Source of the DNA: Burkholderiales bacterium | Lineage (GTDB): Bacteria; Pseudomonadota; Gammaproteobacteria; Burkholderiales; Burkholderiaceae_F | Length of the DNA: 5,051 nucleotides | Assembly (NCBI GenBank): GCA_021205255.1 | Contig: JAJPXW010000147.1 | Span: 1 to 5,051, forward strand | Reading direction: 5' to 3' | Part shown: piece after piece, positions 1 to 5,051 of the stretch | Position numbering within the stretch: position 1 is the stretch's first letter | How the letters are laid out: each line of letters opens with the position of its first letter | Program-made: the position numbers and the translations under genes | Notes under the pieces: model-generated | What the model was told of the DNA's origin: nothing | The model's input: only the letters and a program-made list of their open reading frames with translations | Databases searched by the model: none

Positions 1-69
1 AAACTAAAAAGTCTCGGCGGAAAATCACATTTATCTCCAATTCTTGAAAAGAGAGTTGATTCTATCTAA
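1..69 (+). CDS. Possible 3' end of an unidentified plus-strand gene (partial)
   Basis: The first reading frame is open from the window edge to a TAA at 67-69. It gives 22 residues ending in SHLSPILEKRVDSI, a polar, helix-compatible tail that reads like a protein C-terminus. The other two plus frames stop early. The hairpin at 104-127 lies 34 bases beyond the stop, as expected for a gene that converges with the autotransporter. Twenty-two codons can be open by chance, and I recognise no family, so this is tentative. The upstream sequence would settle it. Confidence 0.3.
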   Translation, partial: KLKSLGGKSHLSPILEKRVDSI

Positions 70-103
70 AGGCAAAGATTGCAAGATACGGAGACAACAT
101 TAA

Positions 104-127
104 ATTGGCCTCCTTTTGGAGGCCAAT
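104..127. terminator. Intrinsic terminator between convergent genes, probably bidirectional
   Basis: A perfect 10-bp inverted repeat, ATTGGCCTCC and GGAGGCCAAT, is separated by a 4-base loop. It starts 17 bases past the autotransporter stop codon. Read on the minus strand the stem is followed by a short, imperfect T-rich tail (TTTAATGTTG, counting the last T of the stem). Read on the plus strand it is followed by CTTATTAATT. Neither tail is a long U-run, so efficiency is uncertain, but the GC-rich stem and its position just after the gene support termination of the minus transcript and possibly of a plus-strand gene ending at 69. Confidence 0.7.
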
Positions 128-144
128 CTTATTAATTGGGAATA

Positions 145-3100
145 TTAGTATCTTAGTCTCAACTGGAGAATGAATCCGTGGTCGAGCTTGCCCCTGTCGC
201 CAGCAACTAAGCCGTACTTTCCACCAAGCGTCCAGTTCTTGCGGTCAAATTGAACGCCCAACTTCACGGCAGTTTGGAACTTGCCCATGAACTCACCTTC
301 AACGGCGTCGACGGCGTTGTAGACGTTGCGCAGCTGCGTTCTCAGCTTGGTGGAACCAGCCTGCGGAGTGATCGTCACATCGGCGTTCGGTCGGATCGTC
401 CAACCGCTTTCGGTCAAGAAGTCTGCGCGTGCGGCGATACCTAATGGAATCTGAAAGAAGCTGTTGCCCTTGGCATGGGTTCTCCAAATACTAGTTCCAT
501 CGATCTTGGTGTCGAAGTCGCGCATCTTAGCGTACACATATCTAGGTTCAATGTGCGGTACAAATGTGAACTTGCCGGCCGAAAGAGATGTCTCGAACCT
601 AACGCCCAGTGCGAACCAGTCGGTGGTCATATGACCCTGGGCCTTGTTGTAGCCGGCGATCCCTACATTCTGCGTTACATCGGAGACGTTGTGCATCCAA
701 TGCAACGCTCCAATGATATTTAGGTGCTCGTTGGGGCTGTAGTTGCTCCACAGATGCAGTCCGTATTCCTGATATTTATTTTTCGTGTAGCTAATGTTGC
801 CGGTGCTCTTGACGTTGCCGCCGGTGAAGCTGAAGGCTCCGCCGATAGCTACCGGCCTTTCCTTGAGCTTTCTATCGTAGCCCAAAATAAACCCAAATGC
901 GTTGGCTCTCCATCCAGCTCTGCTGATGCCACTTGCGCTCAAATGCTTCTGGTTAAACCAAGTACCGTGGACATCGAGCCACATGTTGCCGTATTCCTCG
1001 TAGGGCCACATCACTCCGTGCGCTCCGAACGTGTCGCTGTCCATAGTCAAGTGGTTAAAGATGTCAGTGATGGCGCCATTCAAGCCATCCATGGCCGTGC
1101 CGATCACGCCGCCTGCGAACGGCAGGTTGGCGATCGAGTTCATTACCCGTACCTTATCGGCTGTGTCGACATCGGGATCACCCACAATATCATTAACGAT
1201 TCCCGGTCCTGGCTGGGAAGGATCTTCCACATCGGTCTTGATATTGTTGCAAGCCACGTAGCCGAGCGAGCAGAAGTCGTCCTGGGTTTCAGCTGTCCGG
1301 TACAAAATAACATATGAAGTACCTTCATCGTCTTCGACATCTCGCACTTCGTAGTCGTCGCTCCAGTTGAAGCCGTATTTGCTCAGAACCGTCTTGTAGT
1401 TCTCCCAGTTAGAAGCCGGGTCGTTGGCCTCGTCTATTGCGTAGTTCTTGGCGATGACGTAATAGTCAGCCCCTGAGTAGTCGCTAACCGCAACGTACAG
1501 GTTGGCGCCACCATGCACGGAGATTGTAGCGGTTTCTTCTCCGTCGTTCTTAGTAAACGCAATAGCGGAGTCGTCCGTATAGAGGTCGGAAGTCAGAATA
1601 AGGTTAGAGCCGGACTCGAAGTCCAATCCGACTGGATCCTCATAGTTACCGCCAACCTGAATGTAGCCAGTGTCACCAGTGGTCACCGGCGTGGAGAGAA
1701 CTAAGCTACCAGAAGGAATCGATTCCATGCTGAAATCACCTTTGGCCGTGATAAAAGGTGAAACAGTAGTATTAGCAGTGACAGAAGTCGGATTGGTTTC
1801 TAGGTACGTACTTAGCTCAGTAGTAGCAGCTCCCAAGCCCAAGGTACTGTTGGATGCCACATATACCTTGGCGTTCATTGGAGAATCCTCGGAGCTATTG
1901 AGAGAGACCTGGCCGGTGGAATTCGTCAACTTCAATGCGCCTCCGCTTAAGGTCGCACCGTAGGCGTTAATAGTTACGCCGGACTCACCGAGGGTAGTAT
2001 CGGTCCATGTGACGGTATCCGGAACTAGGAAGTCGGTTCCTGTCAGATCCAACACCGTGTCGTCAACTGTCCCACTCATGGTCAACTCTGCCGCATAGAG
2101 CTTACCGGCCGACGACGTATAGAAGCCTTTTTGGGCATCCAAAGTCTTAGCCAGCACCGTCCCGGAAGTGGTGATATTGGTACCAGTGGAGGATTTGGAA
2201 TCCATGGTGAGGGTTTCGGTAACTAGTACGCCTCCGTTGTTCGTCAAATCACCTAGTGAGTCAACTTCGGAAGTTGCGACTAAAGCGTTGGACCCGATAG
2301 TGAACTTTGGAGTAGTTGATCCACTGACGCTAAGAGTCGAATCGTTAATCGTCAACTTGCCGTTTTCAGCCACTACGCCTTTAATTACAGAAGTGTCTGT
2401 TGATTCTGGTGTACTGTCGCCAAAAACGGCATCATTTCCCTGAAGCGCATTCTGCTCACCCTGGAACATCATTAAGTACGAGCCGGCGCCAACGTTGACG
2501 GTGTCGAAGTTAGCAAAGGACCCCTTGTAGTCAATGCCAGTGAAGGTGTTCGAGTCATTACCGAAATTTAATTCCGTGGCGCCGGTAACGCCAGTGTAGT
2601 CCTTACCGTTTGCCGCAACGAAACCATAGATAGTTCCAGTCTGTCCCAAGTCGGCGATGCTACTTCCAAAAATGTTGACTGTTATAGCTTGAGAAGCGGT
2701 CAGATCACCAGCATTTAAGTTATCCACGCCGCTAGCAACTGCGATTCCATAGATATTGTCTGATAGTGAATCGGATAACGATGTGGTCAAGTTAACGCTA
2801 GTAGAGCCGCCCAATTCAACCGAAGTCGGACCTCCAGTGGTTTCAGTAGTTGCATTCTCCTCATCATCAGTTGATGGATAAGAATCGCCTATAAAGGTGC
2901 CTGCGACTATTCCAGAAGAACCAGAAACATTCGTCAAATTCAAGGTAGTCGCGCCGGTTTGAGAATAGGTACCTCCTACTATATAGGCACCTTCAATTGA
3001 AGCATCAGTTGAGTTCGAAACATCTATTTCAGTATTGCCGTAAACATTTACTTTACCCGCGCACTGGTAAAATCCTACGACCTGGCTGTCATCGGAGCTG

Positions 3101-4128
3101 GAAGTAGTGATAGTAATAATGTCCCCATTGCTCCCATCTTTTCCTATAGTAACTTCCCACGCAAGAATACCTGCATAGGCTCCGTAAATAGAGGATCCAG
3201 AACTAGTCTGGTTAGAAGAGATTACCTCTATATTGACTCCTCCATCAACATATGCGTTAATTTCACTGGTTTTATCTCCTGTCCCGGCTGTAAGTTGAGA
3301 AACCCAAACGCCATAAATAGAGGAGGGGGTCTCAGGGGTGCCAAGTTCTGAAGGCTTTACCTCAACTTTAACTGTACCAGAGATATTAGCGGTACTTCCG
3401 CGCGTTACTTCCAATCCCATAATGCGCTGTCCAGCTTGTGTTTTTGAACCTCCTGTATAGGTAACGACAATGTTTTCGGCATTAACAGTCACACCATATG
3501 AATCAGTTTGTCCTCCGGCAGCTAAACCAACAATGTTAGAGGCTTCCTCATCGTCAACATTATTAAAGGTGACATAGACACTTTTAATCGTCGCGCTGTA
3601 TCCTGCTGTTGTGTTAGCAATATTAACCCCATAATTGCTATTAACAGTATCTCCGCTAGGAGTAAATTTTGTATTAGTTGCGTTGTAGTAAATATCTCCA
3701 GCTGAGATAGAGGTCCAATTAGTATTTGAACCAAAAACGATTAAAGAACCCGTTATTGAGGCATCATCTTGGGTTGAACCAATGTTTAGAGTTACATCTC
3801 CAATGGCTATGTCATCGTAGCCTATTTGCACTCCTTGAAGGAACATACTTCCAGTATTATCGCCTGAAATATTTATAATGTAGTTGGGTTTATCAGTGTT
3901 GTAATAAGTATCATTTGCACTTGAAGGATTCGGTCTAAAGAAACTTGAAGTCTGAGTGCCATTATCTAAATTTGCAACATAAGTATTTGTTGTTTCATCA
4001 TACTCGTATGTGGTGGCGGCTAGAGAGTGACTGCCTACTCCACAACCGATAATTAGTGCTATTATCTCAGCTATAAATCTCTTTTTTCCAATAAAGGATT
4101 CGTGGCTTTTTGAAGTGGCTTTGCTCAT
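145..4128 (-). CDS. Type Va autotransporter (large beta-helix-like passenger with C-terminal outer-membrane beta-barrel)
   Basis: This encodes a 1327-residue secreted or surface-exposed autotransporter. Residues 1-37/38 form a Sec signal peptide: a basic stretch GKKRF, hydrophobic core IAEIIALIIG, and a cleavage site near SHSLA/A. Residues about 39-950 are the passenger, rich in Ser, Thr, Asn, Gly and Asp, with alternating hydrophobic positions and motifs such as FANFDTVNVGAGS (538-550) that are typical of right-handed beta-helix autotransporters. Nine divergent repeats occupy about 198-508. C953 and C960 bracket a short loop, followed by a Pro/Asp-rich linker (about 965-990) and a likely pore helix. 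Residues about 1050-1327 match the autotransporter beta-domain in length (about 278 residues) and in amphipathic strands. The chain ends LQLRLRY, and a terminal aromatic residue fits the BAM recognition signal. The ATG start is supported by an AGAGGAGA site 5 bases upstream and by the signal peptide immediately after it. No catalytic triad of a serine-protease autotransporter was recognised, so adhesion or aggregation is the likelier role, but the passenger's function is unknown. GC content is lower in the passenger 5' half (about 40% in a sampled stretch) than in the barrel (about 52%). Confidence 0.96.
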   Translation of the reverse strand: MSKATSKSHESFIGKKRFIAEIIALIIGCGVGSHSLAATTYEYDETTNTYVANLDNGTQTSSFFRPNPSSANDTYYNTDKPNYIINISGDNTGSMFLQGVQIGYDDIAIGDVTLNIGSTQDDASITGSLIVFGSNTNWTSISAGDIYYNATNTKFTPSGDTVNSNYGVNIANTTAGYSATIKSVYVTFNNVDDEEASNIVGLAAGGQTDSYGVTVNAENIVVTYTGGSKTQAGQRIMGLEVTRGSTANISGTVKVEVKPSELGTPETPSSIYGVWVSQLTAGTGDKTSEINAYVDGGVNIEVISSNQTSSGSSIYGAYAGILAWEVTIGKDGSNGDIITITTSSSDDSQVVGFYQCAGKVNVYGNTEIDVSNSTDASIEGAYIVGGTYSQTGATTLNLTNVSGSSGIVAGTFIGDSYPSTDDEENATTETTGGPTSVELGGSTSVNLTTSLSDSLSDNIYGIAVASGVDNLNAGDLTASQAITVNIFGSSIADLGQTGTIYGFVAANGKDYTGVTGATELNFGNDSNTFTGIDYKGSFANFDTVNVGAGSYLMMFQGEQNALQGNDAVFGDSTPESTDTSVIKGVVAENGKLTINDSTLSVSGSTTPKFTIGSNALVATSEVDSLGDLTNNGGVLVTETLTMDSKSSTGTNITTSGTVLAKTLDAQKGFYTSSAGKLYAAELTMSGTVDDTVLDLTGTDFLVPDTVTWTDTTLGESGVTINAYGATLSGGALKLTNSTGQVSLNSSEDSPMNAKVYVASNSTLGLGAATTELSTYLETNPTSVTANTTVSPFITAKGDFSMESIPSGSLVLSTPVTTGDTGYIQVGGNYEDPVGLDFESGSNLILTSDLYTDDSAIAFTKNDGEETATISVHGGANLYVAVSDYSGADYYVIAKNYAIDEANDPASNWENYKTVLSKYGFNWSDDYEVRDVEDDEGTSYVILYRTAETQDDFCSLGYVACNNIKTDVEDPSQPGPGIVNDIVGDPDVDTADKVRVMNSIANLPFAGGVIGTAMDGLNGAITDIFNHLTMDSDTFGAHGVMWPYEEYGNMWLDVHGTWFNQKHLSASGISRAGWRANAFGFILGYDRKLKERPVAIGGAFSFTGGNVKSTGNISYTKNKYQEYGLHLWSNYSPNEHLNIIGALHWMHNVSDVTQNVGIAGYNKAQGHMTTDWFALGVRFETSLSAGKFTFVPHIEPRYVYAKMRDFDTKIDGTSIWRTHAKGNSFFQIPLGIAARADFLTESGWTIRPNADVTITPQAGSTKLRTQLRNVYNAVDAVEGEFMGKFQTAVKLGVQFDRKNWTLGGKYGLVAGDRGKLDHGFILQLRLRY
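2605..3537 (-). repeat. Divergent protein repeats in the autotransporter passenger
   Basis: Nine copies of a short motif, roughly [hydrophobic]-[YVMEA]-G-[hydrophobic]-x-x-x-x-G, recur in the passenger. They include NIVGLAAGG (from residue 198), RIMGLEVTRG (235), SIYGVWVSQL (270), SIYGAYAGI (313), QVVGFYQCAG (349), SIEGAYIVGG (377), GIVAGTFIGD (406), NIYGIAVASG (458) and TIYGFVAANG (499). Spacing varies from 28 to 52 residues, and each motif is usually followed by a beta-strand-like stretch such as TTLNLTN or AITVNIFG. This is consistent with irregular coils of a beta-helix. The repeats are seen at protein level only, and the DNA copies are too diverged to be obvious recombination substrates. 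Confidence 0.55.
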
Positions 4129-4132
4129 TTTA

Positions 4133-4140
4133 TCTCCTCT
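4133..4140 (-). promoter_or_regulatory. Ribosome binding site of the autotransporter gene
   Basis: Read on the minus strand the site is AGAGGAGA, with AGGAG five bases (ATAAA) before the ATG at 4128-4126. It is a near-consensus Shine-Dalgarno sequence at suitable spacing and fixes the start directly upstream of the signal peptide. Confidence 0.85.
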
Positions 4141-4183
4141 TTTCAGGATCGCATCCAGCTAAGTGAAATGCGAAAATTTTTGT

Positions 4184-4202
4184 TTTATATCTGTCTTTTC
4201 AA
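4184..4202 (-). promoter_or_regulatory. AT-rich candidate promoter region of the autotransporter gene
   Basis: On the minus strand, TTGAAA (4202-4197) and TATAAA (4189-4184) lie in the AT-rich leader about 55-75 bases before the start codon. They are only 7 bases apart, so they cannot serve as one -35/-10 pair. TATAAA could be a -10 with a poor -35 farther upstream. The hairpin at 4223-4243 would insulate this region from minus-strand transcription entering from the right. No operator was recognised. Confidence 0.25.
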
Positions 4203-4222
4203 GTTAAGGTCCGGTCTTTGAT

Positions 4223-4251
4223 AAACAGTCCAAAGGACTGTTTTGGTTTTT
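4223..4251 (+). terminator. Intrinsic-terminator-like hairpin just upstream of the structured RNA
   Basis: A perfect 9-bp stem, AAACAGTCC and GGACTGTTT, has a 3-base loop and is followed on the plus strand by TGGTTTTT. On the minus strand the tail is only TATC after the stem's own TTT, so the plus orientation looks better. No convincing plus-strand gene ends here: a 35-codon frame antisense to the autotransporter start does end in TGATAA at 4219-4224, but it looks like chance. The hairpin may shield the RNA from read-through, act as a weak terminator on the minus strand upstream of the autotransporter promoter, or be an end structure of a mobile element. Confidence 0.5.
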
Positions 4252-4273
4252 CAATGAACTTGGAAACATGCAT

Positions 4274-4550
4274 TTCCGTTACTAGTTCATCATTGAACTT
4301 CAAAGTCATGCTTCATTGTTACCAAGCTAGTAGGGTAGATGGTCCCAATACAAGTCTTGCACTCGAAAGCTCTAGCTGAAACGGTCACTCTCGGCAATAA
4401 GCTATGGAAACTTGGGATGACTAGACCTTCGGCTTAGAATGATGGTTAGCCAGCCCCTTGCGTTGCACAAGGGACTGGTAGGGTAGCGTGGCTGGTTGCC
4501 AGCACAATAGCGGTTATGTCATGGCGACAACCACGCATCCCAACGGAACT
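4274..4550 (+). ncRNA. Structured RNA resembling HEARO / omega-RNA (guide RNA of IscB/IsrB family), without an adjacent nuclease gene
   Basis: The two ends pair over about 260 bases: TTCCGTT (4274-4280) with AACGGAA (4542-4548), a perfect 7-bp closing helix. Inside are: AGTTCA/TGAACT (4284-4289/4294-4299) with loop TCAT; TCCCAA/TTGGGA (4343-4348/4412-4417), possibly extended by CTAGT/ACTAG (4327-4331/4420-4424); TAGCT/AGCTA (4373-4377/4400-4404); a long hairpin GCCAG-CCCTTG/CAAGGG-CTGGT (4449-4479, one mismatch); and a 3' helix joining GGG..GCGTGG (4481-4491) to CCACGC..CCC (4531-4541), continued by GTTGCCA/TGGCGAC (4495-4501/4522-4528, one G-U pair). A terminator follows at 4566-4594. The size, the TCATCATTGA hairpin near the 5' end, the CCCTTG-type hairpin and the 3' block fit my memory of HEARO RNAs, now known as omega-RNAs that guide IscB/IsrB. 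By analogy the guide would lie 5', around 4258-4273. The family call is from memory, not a covariance-model search. The stems themselves are directly visible. No iscB/isrB frame follows, so this would be a stand-alone or orphan copy. Confidence 0.72.
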
Positions 4551-4565
4551 TTTGTTATCCTTCTT

Positions 4566-4594
4566 CTCTTGCATACCCTTAAGCAAGAGTTTTT
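4566..4594 (+). terminator. Intrinsic terminator of the structured RNA
   Basis: A perfect 7-bp stem, CTCTTGC (4566-4572) and GCAAGAG (4583-4589), has a 10-base loop and is followed directly by TTTTT (4590-4594). It lies 17 bases beyond the closing helix of the RNA, giving a self-contained transcript ending near 4594. This argues that the RNA is not a leader for a downstream protein gene. Confidence 0.75.
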
Positions 4595-4836
4595 GAAAAA
4601 AGATATTGCTCGCAGATGTCTTGATTTGTGCTTTGTTTCAATGAAGGCTCTACTTATAAAGATAAGTATCTGCAATACCTGAAGGACTTTGAATTGAACC
4701 GTTAAAACAGCTGAAACTGTATTTTCTGCGATTTTGTACAATAGGCCAGTTGCAGTTATAAGAAACTGCAAAATACTTGAATAATGAGAAGATATCCTTA
4801 GTTTAGGAATTTGCGTTAAACACTCCTCGGAGAGGG

Positions 4837-4920
4837 CTAGTGCGTTACCCCCCCCCGCAAAATATTTTTCGCACGCCTCAACTTAGAGGCGATTTCGCCA
4901 GTGTATTGGCAAGCGTCCAT
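4837..4920 (-). CDS. Small 27-codon ORF of doubtful status containing a G9 tract
   Basis: An ATG at 4920-4918 is preceded on the minus strand by GGAG with a 6-base spacer (ATAAAA), much like the autotransporter's own site. The product is 27 residues, starting MDACQYTGEIASKLRR and ending GGVTH, with no recognised family, signal peptide or membrane segment. The frame runs through a nine-G tract just before its stop at 4839-4837. One extra G would fuse it to an open frame reaching 4514. It could be a relic, a phase-variable small gene or a chance ORF. Confidence 0.2.
   Translation of the reverse strand: MDACQYTGEIASKLRRAKNILRGGVTH
4848..4856. repeat. Homopolymer of nine C (G on the minus strand)
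   Basis: Nine consecutive C residues stand out in an otherwise mixed, moderately AT-rich intergenic region. Tracts of this length are prone to slipped-strand mispairing and also to sequencing or assembly length errors. Confidence 0.9.
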
Positions 4921-4985
4921 TTTTATCTCCGTTGGTGACGCCTAGTGGCAGGTTTCTTTTTATCTAGCCTGTCGAGAATCCACCG

Positions 4986-4997
4986 CCTGAATTCAGG
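4986..4997. repeat. Perfect 12-bp palindrome
   Basis: CCTGAATTCAGG is a perfect inverted repeat with no spacer. It could be a dimeric regulator site for a gene beyond the right edge, but there is no promoter or gene in view to tie it to. Confidence 0.5.
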
Positions 4998-5051
4998 ATA
5001 GGCAATTCAATAACTAACCACTCTTGAATGCCCAAAGGCAACTTTTCAAAA

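Larger units (their letters stand above)
4596..5051. other. Intergenic stretch with no recognised gene
   Basis: No reading frame here has a convincing start, ribosome binding site and protein-like product of useful length. Local structures seen are: TACTTAT/ATAAGTA (4651-4668, 4-base loop), GCAGTT/AACTGC (4752-4769, 6-base loop), CGCCTC/GAGGCG (4874-4891, 6-base loop), a 9-C run and a 12-bp palindrome. The first three could be remnants of mobile-element ends or simple chance hairpins. None has a good U-tail. A short plus-strand frame at 4625-4705 reads like a protein C-terminus, but no upstream part remains in frame. Confidence 0.6.

Noticed and set aside
724..1317. Plus-strand open frame of 197 codons, with other plus-strand frames at 250-723 and 1031-2443
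   Set aside because: All lie antisense to the autotransporter, whose signal peptide, passenger and barrel are coherent throughout. They lack recognisable domains and good ribosome binding sites and are shadows of its codon structure.
4114..4221. Short plus-strand frame ending in TGATAA right before the hairpin at 4223
   Set aside because: The tandem stops before a terminator looked suggestive, but the frame is only 35 codons, overlaps the autotransporter start and its ribosome binding site antisense, and has no good start signal.
4274..4550. Alternative identities for the structured RNA: tmRNA, RNase P RNA, SRP RNA, group I or II intron
   Set aside because: I could not find the conserved landmarks of these families, such as a tRNA-like end with tag frame, the RNase P core, the SRP GGAA loop, or a group II domain V hairpin.
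4488..4682. Plus-strand 64-codon frame from a GTG
   Set aside because: It begins inside the 3' helix of the structured RNA and runs through its terminator hairpin, with no ribosome binding site. At most its tail overlaps a decayed fragment, noted separately.
4514..4771. Minus-strand 85-codon frame from a TTG
   Set aside because: It has no ribosome binding site, an Arg/Lys-rich incoherent tail and overlap with the structured RNA. It is considered only in connection with the G9 tract.
4129..5051. IscB, IsrB, TnpB or TnpA coding sequence associated with the RNA
   Set aside because: No frame in this region is long enough or shows RuvC, HNH or HUH-type motifs. If a partner exists it is outside the window.
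1..5051. CRISPR array or tRNA/rRNA genes
   Set aside because: No regularly spaced direct repeats and no tRNA cloverleaf or rRNA landmark sequences were seen on either strand.

Overview
The window looks like chromosome from a Gram-negative bacterium, because its one long gene encodes a classical type Va autotransporter that needs an outer membrane and the BAM machinery. The moderate GC content and the Ser/Thr/Asn/Gly-rich passenger would suit a gut-associated proteobacterium such as a Sutterellaceae-type Burkholderiales. That placement is an impression, not something the sequence proves.

Layout. Positions 1-69 may hold the last 22 codons of a plus-strand gene entering from the left. A perfect 10-bp hairpin at 104-127 sits between it and the convergent end of the main gene. 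Positions 145-4128 (minus strand) encode a 1327-residue autotransporter: signal peptide, long beta-helix-like passenger with divergent repeats, a two-cysteine loop and linker, and a C-terminal 12-strand-type beta-barrel ending in Tyr. It has a strong ribosome binding site and a leader of roughly 90 bases or less.

The 923-base region 4129-5051 contains no convincing protein gene, but it is not empty. On the plus strand, diverging from the autotransporter, lies what I interpret as a stand-alone structured RNA of about 275 nt (4274-4548). A 7-bp helix joining its two ends closes it, it has several strong internal hairpins, and an intrinsic terminator follows (4566-4594). The fold and several sequence blocks resemble the HEARO / omega-RNA family, the guide RNAs of IscB/IsrB nucleases of IS200/IS605-type elements. 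No IscB or IsrB reading frame follows it here. A second intrinsic-terminator-like hairpin (4223-4251) lies just upstream of the putative guide. A 10-base direct repeat containing ATGA flanks the RNA-plus-terminator unit.

Farther right, 4596-5051 holds only weak elements: a possible decayed reading frame, a 9-C homopolymer inside a 27-codon minus-strand ORF with a good ribosome binding site, and a perfect 12-bp palindrome. The autotransporter and the RNA show no functional link beyond sharing an intergenic region with divergent transcription. The RNA is the most interesting object in the window.
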